DNA of 64,000 bases from Onishia taeanensis (GTDB lineage: Bacteria > Pseudomonadota > Gammaproteobacteria > Pseudomonadales > Halomonadaceae): contig NZ_QLSX01000006.1 of NCBI RefSeq assembly GCF_003268885.1, positions 62,001 through 126,000 on the forward strand, read 5' to 3'. Positions 1-11,690 of this stretch are shown piece by piece. Below the pieces are notes generated by a model that saw only the letters and a list, made by a program, of their open reading frames with translations, was not told where the DNA came from and did no database searches. Each line of letters opens with the position of its first letter. Position 1 is the first letter of the stretch. Made by a program: the position numbers and the translations under genes.

Positions 1-1
1 C

Positions 2-79
2 TCGGCGGCCGTGATGCTGGCGCTGATGATCGCCGGGATGACCTGGGGCCTGTTGGCCTGGCAGCGCTTCTTTGGCTAG
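2..79 (+). CDS. C-terminal end of a membrane protein (partial)
   Basis: An open frame enters from the left edge and stops with TAG at 77-79. The 25 visible residues are almost all hydrophobic (Ala, Leu, Met, Ile, Trp) and end WQRFFG, which looks like a last transmembrane helix with a short basic-aromatic tail. The family cannot be named from this fragment. It lies 92 bp upstream of glnE on the same strand, so co-transcription is possible. Confidence 0.55.
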   Translation, partial: SAAVMLALMIAGMTWGLLAWQRFFG

Positions 80-171
80 GCCTTCCCGTGTGACTGGGCT
101 GAGTTATCCGCAGGGCGCAGACAGTAGGGCGGCGGCTTCGCTATGCTTGGGGAAATGACAAGGAGACGCCC

Positions 172-3100
172 ATGGCGCTGCCCGACGGCTTCCTGCCGCT
201 GATCGAGATTCCCCATTGCCTGCACGCCTCGCTTGGCGAGACCGCACGGCGTCTGGATGAGGCGCTGGAGCGCGCCGATGCCCGTGCGCGCCAACAGCAA
301 AGCGACCCGCTGAGCGAGACCTGGCGAGCGCTCGGCGAATCGCGTCGCGAGCAGCTGGCGAAGGTGCTTGCGGTCTCGGCGTTCGCCGCCGATACGCTGG
401 TCCACTATCCGGACTGGCTGACAAGCCTGGACGCCAACGGCGAGCTTGAGAGTGCGCCTTCACCTCGCTTGCTCGATCAGTGGCTGAGTGAGGTCCTTGG
501 CGAGGCCACCGATGAGGCGACCATGCAGTCGGCGATTCGGCGTTTTCGCCGCGAGCGCATGCTGGGCATTGTTTGGCGGGACCTGACCCGCCCCACCGGC
601 ACATCCATGTGGGAAACCGCCGGCGCCGTCTCACGTCTCGCCGAGGCCTGCCTGGAAGGTGCGCTTGGCTGGCTCGAGGCGCATTTCGAGGCCCGCTGGG
701 GCCGGCCGGCGCCGCGCGCCGACGGCAGTCCCCAGCGCCTGGTGGTGCTGGGCATGGGCAAGCTGGGGGCTGGCGAGCTCAACCTCTCGTCGGATATCGA
801 CCTGATCTTCGCCTTTCCCGAGAAGGGCGTGACCCAGGGCGGCAAGCGTGAATTCGAGCATCAGGAATACTTCACCAAGCTTGGCCAGAAGCTGATAGGG
901 GCACTGGACGCGATCACCGCCGACGGTTTCGCGTTTCGCGTCGACATGCGTCTGCGCCCACTGGGCGACGGCGGTCCGCTGGTTGGCAACTTCGCCATGT
1001 TGGCAAGCTATTACCAGGATCAGGGCCGCGAGTGGGAGCGCTACGCAATGCTCAAGGCCCGGCCTGTCGCCGGCGATATCGATGCCGGCTGTGAGCTGCT
1101 GGCGGGTCTCAGCCCCTTCGTCTATCGCAAGTATCTCGATTTCGGCGCCATCGAATCGCTGCGCGAGATGAAGTCGATGATCAACCGCGAGGTCAAGCGC
1201 CGCGGCATGGACGACAACATCAAGCTCGGCCGCGGGGGAATCCGTGAGGTCGAGTTTGTCGTTCAGGCCTTCCAGTTGATTCGCGGTGGCCGCGATACCG
1301 AGCTGCAGGTCACCTCGCTAAAGACGGCCCTCGAACGCCTGCCCGAGCTTGGTCTGCTGCCTCAGCAGGTGGTCGATGAGCTGACGCCGGATTACGTCTT
1401 TCTGCGCGACCTGGAGCATGCCATTCAGGCCCTCGAGGATCGCCAGACCCAGGCGCTGCCCCATGATGATGCTCAGCGCGAACGCATCGCCCTGGCGATG
1501 GACATGGAAGACTGGCCGGCCCTCATGGCGCGCCTCTCTGAGCTGCGCGGCCGGGTGCGCGGGCATTTCGATGCGGTGATCGCCGATCCCGAAGAAGAGG
1601 CCGATGGCGTCGATGATGATGACAGCTCTGCCTACGCCGAGCTGCGTGCTCTGTGGCGCGGCGAGCTGTCCGAACAGGAAGCCAAGGCGCTGCTTGAAAA
1701 TGCCGGCTTCGCGGATCCCGCCCGGGGTGACCGGCGGCTCAAGGCCCTGCGTCAGTCCCGGGCGGTGCAGGGCATGCAGCGCATCGGCTTCGAACGTCTC
1801 GACGCGCTGATGCCGTTGCTGCTCGAAGCGGTGATCGACAGCGAGTCGCCGGACACGGTTCTCGAGCGGGTGCTGCCCTTGATCGAGTCGGTATTGCGGC
1901 GCACCGCCTATCTGGCGCTGCTGCGCGAGAATCGTGATGCGCTCGGCCACCTGATGCGACTGTGCGGGGCGAGTCCCTGGATCGCCGACCAGATCGCCCG
2001 CCACCCCATCCTGCTCGACGAACTGCTGACCCCCTCGACGCTGTATACCCCCGCCGACAAGTCGCGGTTGGCCGATGAACTGCGCCAGGCCCTGGGGCGG
2101 ATTCCCGAGGACGACGAAGAAGCCCAGCTCGAGGCGCTGCGGGTGTTCAAGCATGCCCAGGTGCTGCACGTGGCGGCGTCCGATATCGTCGGCACCCGGG
2201 CGCTGATGAAGGTCAGCGACTACCTGACCTTCATCGCTGAGGTGGTGCTGGAACAAGTGCTGGCGATGGCCTGGAAACATCTGACCCGCAAGCATGGCTA
2301 TCCCAAGCGCCGGGACGGCAGTCACGGCGAGACCGACTTCATCATCGTCGGCTATGGCAAGCTTGGTGGCATCGAGCTTGGCTACAGCTCCGACCTGGAC
2401 CTGGTGTTCATCCACGATGCCGCCTCTCAGGGCAGCACCGACGGCGAGCGTCCGATCGACAATCCGGTGTTCTTCACCCGCCTCGGCCAGCGCATCATCC
2501 ACCTGCTGACCGCGGTTACCCCTGCCGGCGCCCTGTATGAGGTCGACATGCGCCTGCGGCCTTCGGGTAACGCTGGCCTGTTGGTGACCACCCTCGAGGC
2601 CTTCGCCGACTACCAGCGCCGCGAGGCCTGGACCTGGGAGCATCAAGCGCTGGTGCGGGCGCGGGCCGTGGCTGGCGATACTGGCCTGGAGCAGCGATTC
2701 GATACAGTGCGCCGCGAGGTGCTCGGCCAGGTGCGCGACCTCCCGGCGCTGCGCGAGGAGGTGATCAGGATGCGCCACAAGATGCGCGATCACCTGGGGA
2801 GCTCGGCGGTGGCCAAAGAGGCCGGTGCCTTCGACCTCAAGCAGGATGCCGGTGGCATGGTCGATATAGAGTTTCTGTGCCAGTACGCGGTGCTGGCCAT
2901 GGGACATGACTGCCCGGCGCTGCTGGTCTACAGCGACAACATGCGCATCCTCGAGACACTGGAAGAGCACGAGCTGCTGCCCGCCGAGGATGCCAGCGCG
3001 CTGCGCGAGGCCTATCTGGCCTACCGCAACGCCTTTCATCGTTCGGCGCTGACCAAACAGGTCGTCGAGGCCGATTTCAGCGCTCAGCGCGAGCTGGTCA

Positions 3101-3180
3101 GTCGCCTGTGGCAGCGCTTGCTGGAAGACGACGACGCCTCCACGCCCCCCGACATTTCACATCAGGAGACGCCTCAGTGA
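172..3180 (+). CDS. glnE: Bifunctional glutamine synthetase adenylyltransferase/adenylyl-removing enzyme
   Basis: This 1002-residue cytoplasmic enzyme adds AMP to, and removes it from, glutamine synthetase according to nitrogen status signalled by PII proteins. Both nucleotidyltransferase cores are visible: a GxGKLGxxELNxSSDIDL motif beginning near residue 194 (the deadenylylating half) and a second, [18 protein letters not shown], beginning near residue 727 (the adenylylating half). Length fits the family (about 950-1000). The ATG is preceded by AAGGAG at good spacing. Its stop overlaps the start of aroQ by four bases, so the two are probably translated together. Identification is very firm. 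Confidence 0.97.
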   Translation: MALPDGFLPLIEIPHCLHASLGETARRLDEALERADARARQQQSDPLSETWRALGESRREQLAKVLAVSAFAADTLVHYPDWLTSLDANGELESAPSPRLLDQWLSEVLGEATDEATMQSAIRRFRRERMLGIVWRDLTRPTGTSMWETAGAVSRLAEACLEGALGWLEAHFEARWGRPAPRADGSPQRLVVLGMGKLGAGELNLSSDIDLIFAFPEKGVTQGGKREFEHQEYFTKLGQKLIGALDAITADGFAFRVDMRLRPLGDGGPLVGNFAMLASYYQDQGREWERYAMLKARPVAGDIDAGCELLAGLSPFVYRKYLDFGAIESLREMKSMINREVKRRGMDDNIKLGRGGIREVEFVVQAFQLIRGGRDTELQVTSLKTALERLPELGLLPQQVVDELTPDYVFLRDLEHAIQALEDRQTQALPHDDAQRERIALAMDMEDWPALMARLSELRGRVRGHFDAVIADPEEEADGVDDDDSSAYAELRALWRGELSEQEAKALLENAGFADPARGDRRLKALRQSRAVQGMQRIGFERLDALMPLLLEAVIDSESPDTVLERVLPLIESVLRRTAYLALLRENRDALGHLMRLCGASPWIADQIARHPILLDELLTPSTLYTPADKSRLADELRQALGRIPEDDEEAQLEALRVFKHAQVLHVAASDIVGTRALMKVSDYLTFIAEVVLEQVLAMAWKHLTRKHGYPKRRDGSHGETDFIIVGYGKLGGIELGYSSDLDLVFIHDAASQGSTDGERPIDNPVFFTRLGQRIIHLLTAVTPAGALYEVDMRLRPSGNAGLLVTTLEAFADYQRREAWTWEHQALVRARAVAGDTGLEQRFDTVRREVLGQVRDLPALREEVIRMRHKMRDHLGSSAVAKEAGAFDLKQDAGGMVDIEFLCQYAVLAMGHDCPALLVYSDNMRILETLEEHELLPAEDASALREAYLAYRNAFHRSALTKQVVEADFSAQRELVSRLWQRLLEDDDASTPPDISHQETPQ

Positions 3181-3614
3181 GCCAAGGCAAGGTACTCGTA
3201 CTGCATGGTCCCAATCTCAACCTGCTCGGCACCCGCCAGCCGGAGATCTACGGGCGAGAGACCCTCGACGACATCAACAACGGCCTCTATGAGCGGGCGG
3301 CGCTGAATGACTGGGATATCGCCTGTCACCAGAGCAACCACGAGGGCGCACTGATCGACGCTATTCACCGCGCGCGACTCGATGGCACCACCGCGATCAT
3401 CATCAATCCCGCGGCCTATACCCACACCTCGGTGGCCATTCTCGACGCCCTGAATGCCTTCGAGGGCAAGGTAATCGAAGTGCACCTGTCGAACGTGCAC
3501 AAGCGCGAATCCTTCCGCCACCATTCCTATGTCTCGCTGCGTGCCGACGGCGTGATTGCCGGACTTGGCAGCCATGGCTATCGGGCGGCGCTGGACGCGC
3601 TGATCAACGCCTGA
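3177..3614 (+). CDS. aroQ: Type II 3-dehydroquinate dehydratase
   Basis: Catalyses 3-dehydroquinate to 3-dehydroshikimate in the shikimate pathway; type II enzymes form dodecamers. The N-terminus carries the [16 protein letters not shown] signature with the catalytic tyrosine region, followed by NPAAYTHTS and the EVHLSN/REsFRHHS segments around the catalytic histidine. The start is GTG at 3177, overlapping the glnE stop as GTGA, with AGGAG ten bases upstream inside glnE. This gives 145 residues, the normal size. An upstream in-frame ATG at 3108 would only add glnE-overlapping junk. Linkage to glnE is unusual, since aroQ often precedes accBC; no accB follows here. Confidence 0.93.
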   Translation: MSQGKVLVLHGPNLNLLGTRQPEIYGRETLDDINNGLYERAALNDWDIACHQSNHEGALIDAIHRARLDGTTAIIINPAAYTHTSVAILDALNAFEGKVIEVHLSNVHKRESFRHHSYVSLRADGVIAGLGSHGYRAALDALINA

Positions 3615-3670
3615 CGACATCTCGTGCCCGCCGGGGCGGCAGTGCCTCGGTGGACATCCAGATGTGGTGA

Positions 3671-3686
3671 TTAGACTAAAGTCTAA
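3671..3686. promoter_or_regulatory. Perfect 7-bp-arm palindrome, candidate operator
   Basis: The arms TTAGACT and AGTCTAA are separated by AA. The element sits 57 bases after aroQ in an AT-richer stretch, and a TATCAT hexamer follows at 3695-3700. It is 52 bases upstream of the small ORF at 3739. The symmetry resembles a dimeric repressor site, but no regulator can be assigned. Confidence 0.35.
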
Positions 3687-3738
3687 ATACTGGGTATCAT
3701 GGGGTCACTATCCTTAAGTCATATAGGTCCGTTATCCC

Positions 3739-3894
3739 ATGAATACTTCGACCTCAGCTGCTTCTACTGCTACCCAACAGCTTCCGCTGATCAAGCGCAT
3801 CGGCCAGCTGGCCTACCGCGCACTCGAGAGCATGACCGAGAGCTCCTATCAGGGCTTCATCGCTCGCCAGGGCTATCGTTACGCCTACATCTGA
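3739..3894 (+). CDS. Small hypothetical protein (51 aa)
   Basis: A short ORF beginning MNTSTSAAS and ending GYRYAYI. The first 15 residues are Ser/Thr/Ala-rich and probably disordered; the rest could form one amphipathic helix with basic and aromatic residues. There is no clear signal peptide or transmembrane segment. The ribosome binding site is weak (ATAGG about 12 bases upstream). Support comes from third-position GC bias resembling genuine genes and from the palindrome and -10-like hexamer just upstream. Family and function are unknown, and it could be a spurious ORF. Confidence 0.4.
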   Translation: MNTSTSAASTATQQLPLIKRIGQLAYRALESMTESSYQGFIARQGYRYAYI

Positions 3895-4195
3895 TCGGTT
3901 GGTTGCAGGGCATGGTGCGCTCACCCGCCCCGGCCCTGCCAACTCCCTTCGCTCTATCCCTTCCGCTTTTCCAAGCCGCGCTGCGTCGCCGGCCATGAGC
4001 ATGCCTGTGTTCCCTGGTCTCCTTCGGCGTAAATCGTACGCACTTGCCTGACGTCTCTCCCCTGTCTCTATAAGTTGCACCGAGTGGAAATGATGGAGCC
4101 CGCTTCGCTGGCTCATTCGCATCACCCGTTCGCGTGTCGTAGCATGCGCCGTTATTCAACGCGGCATCGCCTGATGCGGCGTCGTTCGAAGCCGC
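3895..4195. other. Intergenic stretch without recognisable gene
   Basis: This stretch lies between the 51-aa ORF and the repeats preceding the potassium channel gene. Its open frames are short, lack ribosome binding sites and show no recognisable protein. No clear terminator hairpin was found. Confidence 0.5.
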
Positions 4196-4230
4196 GACAT
4201 GTATAGGCACGACATGTATAGGCACGACAT
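4196..4230. repeat. 15-bp tandem repeat, 2.3 copies
   Basis: The unit GACATGTATAGGCAC occurs at 4196-4210 and 4211-4225, followed by the first five bases of a third copy. It is 63 bp upstream of the potassium channel start. The period matches other short intergenic arrays in this window, although the unit sequence is unrelated. Confidence 0.85.
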
Positions 4231-4232
4231 TC

Positions 4233-4246
4233 AATGCACGTGCATT
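4233..4246. promoter_or_regulatory. Perfect 14-bp palindrome upstream of the channel gene
   Basis: AATGCACGTGCATT is fully self-complementary with no spacer and directly follows the 15-bp repeats. It is 46 bp upstream of the channel start and could be an operator. No regulator can be named. Confidence 0.35.
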
Positions 4247-4292
4247 GCCATGCTGACTGACAGGGAGCTCTCGCCGTTGCGGGAGAATCGTG

Positions 4293-5396
4293 ATGCGACT
4301 GATTCACATGCTGCGCCGGCGCTCGACGTGTCGGCAGCTAACGCAGCAGCTCAACATCGACATGCGTGCGCGACTAAAGCGGGCCTTCCTGTGGCTGTTG
4401 GTGCTCACCGTCTTGCACACCCTGGCGATGGTCGCTTTCGAGTCAATGGGCGGGGGCGATGCACTGTGGCTGACGCTGACCACCATGACCACGGTGGGCT
4501 ATGGCGACCTCTCGGCGGCGACACCGCTGGGGCGTGCCGCTACGGTGCTGCTGCTGTACGTCGCCGGCATCACCCTGCTCGCGCAGCTGGCAAGCGACTA
4601 CATCGACTACCGCCTCAAGCGGAAAGAATCCATGATCAAGGGCCGCTGGAGGTGGCAGATGAACGACCACGTGCTGATCATCAACAGTCCCGCTAATAAC
4701 GCCGCGGTCTACTTCGACCGACTGGTGCAACAGCTGCGCGCGACCCGGGAGCTTCACGACACACCGGTGCAGATTCTTACCGAGGCCTTTCCGGACGGGC
4801 TGCCCGACCATCTTCGCGAGCAGGGCGTGGTGCATCACCACGGCGAGCCTTCCGACCCTCAGGCGCTGGCCGCCGTGACGCCGGAAAGCGCCCGAGTGAT
4901 CATTGTGCTGGCAAGCGACGAATACAGCCGCGTCTCCGACAGCATCACGCTGGACGTGCTGACCCAGCTCCGGGATCTGTGTGGGACGTCGCTGCCCTAT
5001 ACCGTCGCCGAGTGCGTGCACGAGGACAGCCGACGACGCCTGGAGCTGGCCGGTGCCAGCACTAGCCTGCGGCCGATCCGCGCCTATCCGGAGATGCTGG
5101 TGCGCTCGCTGGTGGCGCCGGGGGCCGAGAAAATCCTCGAAAACCTCTTCACTCATCATGACGACCACGCCATGCGCTATTCGGTGTCGCTCGAGGACGC
5201 CGTCTGGTCCGACGTGACCTGTCGCCTGATGGCCTCCGGCATGGGCACCCTGATGGCCTATGTGGGCAAGGACGGCCAGATCGTTTGCCACCCGGCTCAC
5301 GACCACCGCTTCAACGCCACCGCCCTGATTCTGATGGTACGGGAGGAGTTCGTGCCGAGCACGGCAGACATCGAGGCATGCCTGGGCGAAGGGTAG
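4293..5396 (+). CDS. Two-helix potassium channel with cytoplasmic NAD-binding-like domain
   Basis: Predicted inner-membrane potassium channel of about 367 residues. A basic N-terminus is followed by a first membrane helix (about residues 30-52), the selectivity filter TTVGYGD (about 66-72) and a second helix (about 80-100). A long cytoplasmic region then resembles the Rossmann-like RCK/TrkA-N modules of MthK- or Kch-type channels; VLIINSPANN and VIIVLASDEYSR are typical strand-loop segments. The core has only two transmembrane helices and no voltage sensor. ATG at 4293 is chosen with GGGAG upstream; GTG at 4290 is the alternative. Ligand and physiological role are unknown; osmotic or potassium homeostasis is inferred. 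Confidence 0.88.
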   Translation: MRLIHMLRRRSTCRQLTQQLNIDMRARLKRAFLWLLVLTVLHTLAMVAFESMGGGDALWLTLTTMTTVGYGDLSAATPLGRAATVLLLYVAGITLLAQLASDYIDYRLKRKESMIKGRWRWQMNDHVLIINSPANNAAVYFDRLVQQLRATRELHDTPVQILTEAFPDGLPDHLREQGVVHHHGEPSDPQALAAVTPESARVIIVLASDEYSRVSDSITLDVLTQLRDLCGTSLPYTVAECVHEDSRRRLELAGASTSLRPIRAYPEMLVRSLVAPGAEKILENLFTHHDDHAMRYSVSLEDAVWSDVTCRLMASGMGTLMAYVGKDGQIVCHPAHDHRFNATALILMVREEFVPSTADIEACLGEG

Positions 5397-5433
5397 GGGA
5401 GGGGCCACCGTCGTCGATGGCACCCGCTCGGCG

Positions 5434-5802
5434 CTATTTCTTCTCCCGGTACTCGCCTTCCAGTACCTCGTGCTCCTCAAGACGGCCGCTGCTGGAGCGA
5501 GACTCGCGGTCCTGGGTGTCACGGTGGTAATAGCCGCCACCGATATCCTCGGCCTGCTGGGCACGCATCTGCTCCATGCGCTTTTTCATGCGATGGCGCA
5601 GGAAGGGCAGCATGGCCCAGCCGATCAGCAGGAAGAAGAGACCAAGGATGGTGCCGACGATCATCAGCACGCCGAACATCAGCCAGGTCAGCACCAGGCG
5701 TGGTCCGCTCATGCCCTGGCGTGGCCGCGCCTGGCGAGCCCGTTCCTTCCATTGATGGGCCGCCTGCCAGGCGGCATTGCGTTGACGATCTTGATCATTC
5801 AT
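5434..5802 (-). CDS. Single-pass membrane protein, hypothetical
   Basis: A 122-residue protein with a charged, Gln/Arg-rich N-terminus (about 1-33), one long hydrophobic segment (about 35-67, rich in Leu, Phe, Gly, Ile) and a highly charged C-terminal tail with Met/Arg/Gln, then Glu/Arg/Ser. The tail probably forms a cytoplasmic helix. GGGAG precedes the ATG. It converges on the potassium channel gene, with 37 bases between the stops and no obvious terminator. I recognise no named family. Confidence 0.72.
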   Translation of the reverse strand: MNDQDRQRNAAWQAAHQWKERARQARPRQGMSGPRLVLTWLMFGVLMIVGTILGLFFLLIGWAMLPFLRHRMKKRMEQMRAQQAEDIGGGYYHRDTQDRESRSSSGRLEEHEVLEGEYREKK

Positions 5803-5850
5803 GAACTGCTCCCGAGGGGAGGTGGGTGGTGATTGCGTTGACGATAATCT

Positions 5851-5869
5851 CTTCGATGGTAAATCGAAG
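5851..5869. promoter_or_regulatory. Inverted repeat between divergent genes
   Basis: Arms CTTCGAT and ATCGAAG are separated by five bases in the region between the minus-strand membrane protein and the plus-strand SorC-type regulator. It could be an operator or a chance palindrome. Confidence 0.25.
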
Positions 5870-6047
5870 GTCAGGTTCCGTGATCTCGGCGGTCATGTTG
5901 AGGCGCGGGGTTACAGGCAAGCGTGGCACGCCGCGGCACTGGTGTCATGCAAGCGAGCACGCCGGTCATGAAGGGTGGCCGTTGTGCATTGCCGGCAGGC
6001 TTGCGATGATCCTTGGCACAGATGACCAACGGGAATGATGCGATTAC

Positions 6048-7001
6048 GTGGACAAGTTTGAGCAACGATTGGACCAGGCAGCGCGCGCAGCCTGGCTTTC
6101 CTATGTAGGGGGGCGCACTCAGGATGAGATCGCCAGCCAGCTCGGTGTCTCGCGCCCCGGGGTGCAGCGCCTGCTGGCCCTGGCGCGGCAGGAAGGGCTG
6201 GTCAAGGTGCACATCGATCATCCCATTGCCACCTGCATGATGTTGTCCCAGCAGATTTGCGAGCGTTTCGATCTGGACTTTTGCGACGTGGTGCCCGTCG
6301 ATACCGGTGCCGCCGACAGTAGTTACCAGTACCTGGCCGTTGCCGGGGCCGAGCGACTGGAACGCTATATCGAGCGCATCGCGCCGCTGACCCTCTCGCT
6401 GGGGTCGGGTCGGACGGTGAGAGCCATGGTCGAGGCCCTGAGCCGTCTCGATCGTCCCCAGCATCGCTTCGTCTCGCTGGTCGGCAATGTCGCCCGTGAC
6501 GGTTCCTCGAATCGCTACGACGGGATCATGGTGCTGGCCGACAAGACCGGCGGCGAGCGCTTCCTGCTACCCGCGCCTGTGGTGGCCGGTTCGGTGGAAG
6601 AGAAGGACGCCATGCTCGGCCAGCGGCTGTTCCATGCGGTGACGGATGTGGCCCTTAAAGCCGAGGCGGCCTTCATTGGGGTAGGGCGCATCGACCGCCA
6701 GGCGCCGCTGTTCCAGGATCACTTCATCAACGAGAGCGAACTTGATGAACTGCTCGCCATGCAGGCGGTGGGAGAGTTGCTCGGTTGGCCGATGAATCAG
6801 GACGGCGAGGTCATCGACTGTTCGATTACCCATCGCGTCACCAGCCTGCCGCTCGAGCTGCTTCGTGATCAACAGCTGGTCGCGCTTGCCGGTGGCCGTG
6901 AGAAGGCGCCGGCGATTCTTGCGGCGCTGCGCGGTGGGTGGCTGAAGGGCCTGGTTACCGACGAAACCGCGGCGCGCTTCATTCTCGATGCCCGGGAGTG
7001 A
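6048..7001 (+). CDS. SorC/DeoR-family sugar-binding transcriptional regulator
   Basis: A 317-residue regulator with an N-terminal helix-turn-helix (about residues 15-50, containing TQDEIASQLGVSRPGVQRLL). It is followed by a C-terminal sugar- or sugar-phosphate-binding domain of the SorC type, with the SLGSGRTVRAMVEAL and SLVGNVARDG loops. The start is GTG at 6048 because the nearby ATGs are out of frame. It is immediately upstream of the polyol ABC transporter and catabolic genes and in the same orientation, separated from them by a strong terminator. It is therefore the likely local regulator. The effector (a polyol, fructose or a phosphate ester) cannot be read from sequence. Confidence 0.9.
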   Translation: MDKFEQRLDQAARAAWLSYVGGRTQDEIASQLGVSRPGVQRLLALARQEGLVKVHIDHPIATCMMLSQQICERFDLDFCDVVPVDTGAADSSYQYLAVAGAERLERYIERIAPLTLSLGSGRTVRAMVEALSRLDRPQHRFVSLVGNVARDGSSNRYDGIMVLADKTGGERFLLPAPVVAGSVEEKDAMLGQRLFHAVTDVALKAEAAFIGVGRIDRQAPLFQDHFINESELDELLAMQAVGELLGWPMNQDGEVIDCSITHRVTSLPLELLRDQQLVALAGGREKAPAILAALRGGWLKGLVTDETAARFILDARE

Positions 7002-7148
7002 CCCGAACTCGGCTGTTATGGCGTTCCTTTCCCGCGTATCTCTTTCCTTCCCCACGCCGATATCGTCTGGTGTCCTGCAGTACCGAGGGGGGCGTTGGTG
7101 CTGAGTCGGCTTGGCAGACCAGCAGTATCACGGATCGATCATTGATCT

Positions 7149-7186
7149 AAAAAGGCCATGGCGCACGTTGCGCCATGGCCTTTTTT
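7149..7186 (+). terminator. Rho-independent terminator after the regulator gene
   Basis: A perfect 17-bp stem (7149-7165 paired with 7169-7185) closes a CGT loop and ends in six T residues. It lies 148 bp after the regulator stop and insulates it from the transporter operon. The mirrored A-tract could let it act on both strands. Confidence 0.92.
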
Positions 7187-7280
7187 CGTGCCCCTCATTC
7201 CCCCTCGCTTGCCCCGCCAACCGTTGCCCGCTACCCCTAAAGTATAGGCCCTGTGGCTTTGCTTTTTTCAGGGTGCTGTC

Positions 7281-7314
7281 CGATCATTTGATCGTCAAGT
7301 GAGTGATTGATCAA
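7281..7314. promoter_or_regulatory. Candidate operator region of the polyol operon
   Basis: Two TGATC-type palindromes lie just upstream of the binding-protein gene: CGATCA-TT-TGATCG at 7281-7294 and TTGATCAA at 7307-7314. A related GATCATTGATC stretch occurs at 7137-7147, before the terminator. Repetition of the same half-site in front of the first structural gene suggests binding sites for the SorC-type regulator. This is inference from symmetry and position. Confidence 0.45.
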
Positions 7315-7353
7315 AACACAACAACAGATAACTCCCTTACGAAGGAGCAAGCC

Positions 7354-8664
<1,311 letters not shown>

Positions 8665-8727
8665 TCCGTGTCCGCCGGCCGGGTGACCCCGGTCGGCTCC
8701 TTCCTTGCGACCTTCATGGTTACCGAC

Positions 8728-9618
8728 ATGAACAAGACCAGAACTTCCGGGCGCACCATCGGAGGGTTGCGTACCCTCTCGCTGCAGGCGCCCGCCGTCT
8801 CCCTGCTTTTCCTGTGGATGATCGTGCCGCTGGCGATGACCGTCTGGTTCTCCCTGCAGCGCTACAACCTGCTGATGCCCGGCATGACCGGCTTCGCCGG
8901 TCTCGAGAATTACGAATACCTGTTCACTGACCCGGCCCTGTGGTCGGCCATGGGCACGACCCTGCTGATGGTCGGCTGGGTGCTGGTGATCACCGTGGTC
9001 GGCGGCACGCTGCTGGCGGTGCTCTTCCAGCAAGACTTCATGGGCCGGGGCATCGCCCGGGTGCTGGCGATTTCACCGTTCTTCGTCATGCCCACCGTCA
9101 GCGCCCTGGTGTGGAAGAACATGATGATGCACCCGGCCAACGGGGTGCTGTCCTGGGTGGCGGAGTCCCTCGGCCTGCCGGCGGTGGACTGGTTCTCGTC
9201 GCTGCCGCTGACCTCGATCATCATCATCGTGGCCTGGCAGTGGCTGCCGTTCGCGCTGCTGATTCTGCTCACCGCCATGCAATCGCTGGACGAAGACCAG
9301 GTCGAAGCCGCCCGCATGGACGGCGCTGGCCCGATCGCGATCTTCTTCTTCATCACCCTGCCGCACCTCAAGCGGGCGATCAGCGTGGTGATCATGATCG
9401 AGATGATCTTCCTGCTGACCATCTTCGCCGAGATCTTCGTCACCACTTCCGGTGGCCCGGGCCTTGCCACCACCAACCTGGCCTACCTGATCTACATCCG
9501 CGCCCTGCTCGACTTCGACGTCGGCATGGCCTCCGCCGGCGGGGTGGTCGCGATCATCCTTGCCAACATCGTTGCCATCTTCCTGGTCCGTATGGTGGCC
9601 AAGAACCTGGAAAACTGA
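8728..9618 (+). CDS. smoF: Polyol ABC transporter permease 1
   Basis: Inner-membrane permease of the MalF type, about 296 residues with six predicted helices. The EAA coupling motif is visible as EAARMDGAGP-x8-LPHLKRAI around residues 192-215. The start is uncertain: ATG 8728 gives a protein of typical size, ATG 8716 and GTG 8668 are in frame, and none has a strong ribosome binding site, so translation may be coupled to the binding-protein gene. It forms the channel with the next gene product. Confidence 0.88.
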   Translation: MNKTRTSGRTIGGLRTLSLQAPAVSLLFLWMIVPLAMTVWFSLQRYNLLMPGMTGFAGLENYEYLFTDPALWSAMGTTLLMVGWVLVITVVGGTLLAVLFQQDFMGRGIARVLAISPFFVMPTVSALVWKNMMMHPANGVLSWVAESLGLPAVDWFSSLPLTSIIIIVAWQWLPFALLILLTAMQSLDEDQVEAARMDGAGPIAIFFFITLPHLKRAISVVIMIEMIFLLTIFAEIFVTTSGGPGLATTNLAYLIYIRALLDFDVGMASAGGVVAIILANIVAIFLVRMVAKNLEN

Positions 9619-9634
9619 CGCGGGAGCGCGACAC

Positions 9635-10519
9635 ATGACGACTGCAAGAACCCACTCCGTGTCCGGGGCCTCTGCCTCGCCGGTCAAGCGGTCACCGCTG
9701 GCCAGTACTCTGCTCAATCGACGCCTATGGCTCGGCGTGCTGGGCTGGACGTTGGCCCTGATGATCTTCTTCCCGATCTTCTGGATGGTGCTGACCGGCT
9801 TCAAGACCGAGGCCGACGCCATCGCCGACCCGAGTCTGATCTTCTCGCCGACGCTTGAGAACTACGCTGAGGTCCAGAGCCGCGCGGGCTATGCCAAGTT
9901 CGCCTTCAATAGTGTGGTGGTGGCCTTCGGCTCGACGCTGCTGGCGCTGCTGATCGCCATTCCGGCGGCCTATTCGATGGCCTTTCTGCCCACCAAGCGC
10001 ACCAAGGGCACCCTGCTGTGGATGCTGTCCACCAAGATGCTGCCGCCGGTCGGCGTGCTGGTGCCGATCTATCTGCTGTTCCGTGACGTCGGGCTTTTGG
10101 ATACCCGTACCGGGCTGGTCATCGTCTACACCCTGATGAACCTGCCGATCGTGGTCTGGATGCTCTACACCTTCTTCAAGGACATGCCCAAGGACATCCT
10201 CGAGGCGGGCCGTATGGATGGCGCCGGCACCCTGCAGGAGGTGATCTACCTACTGCTGCCGCTGACTCTGCCGGGCATTGCCTCCACCGGCCTGCTGGCG
10301 GTGATCCTGAGCTGGAACGAGGCCTTCTGGAGTCTCAACCTCACCTCATCCCAGGCGGCCCCGCTGACGGCCTATATCGCCTCTTTCTCGAGCCCCGAAG
10401 GGCTGTTCTGGGCCAAGCTTTCCGCGGCCTCGACCATGGCCATTGCGCCCATCATCGTTTTCGGATGGTTGACCCAGAAACAGATGGTACGCGGCCTGAC
10501 CTTTGGCGCCGTCAAGTAA
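9635..10519 (+). CDS. smoG: Polyol ABC transporter permease 2
   Basis: Second inner-membrane permease, 294 residues, of the MalG type. A basic N-terminus is followed by a first helix (about 29-50), five further helices and the EAA motif EAGRMDGAGTLQEVIYLLLP near residues 190-209. The ATG at 9635 has GGGAG upstream and starts 16 bases after the preceding stop. In-frame starts further upstream overlap permease 1 and are rejected. Its role in polyol uptake is inferred from family and cluster. Confidence 0.9.
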   Translation: MTTARTHSVSGASASPVKRSPLASTLLNRRLWLGVLGWTLALMIFFPIFWMVLTGFKTEADAIADPSLIFSPTLENYAEVQSRAGYAKFAFNSVVVAFGSTLLALLIAIPAAYSMAFLPTKRTKGTLLWMLSTKMLPPVGVLVPIYLLFRDVGLLDTRTGLVIVYTLMNLPIVVWMLYTFFKDMPKDILEAGRMDGAGTLQEVIYLLLPLTLPGIASTGLLAVILSWNEAFWSLNLTSSQAAPLTAYIASFSSPEGLFWAKLSAASTMAIAPIIVFGWLTQKQMVRGLTFGAVK

Positions 10520-10531
10520 AGGAATCTCATC

Positions 10532-11680
<1,149 letters not shown>

Positions 11681-11690
11681 GGAGAAGGTC

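Noticed and set aside
1318-3039. 573-codon open frame on the minus strand across glnE
   Set aside because: It is antisense to the certain glnE gene, has a Gln/His/Arg-rich low-information translation and no ribosome binding site. Long antisense frames are expected in GC-rich DNA.
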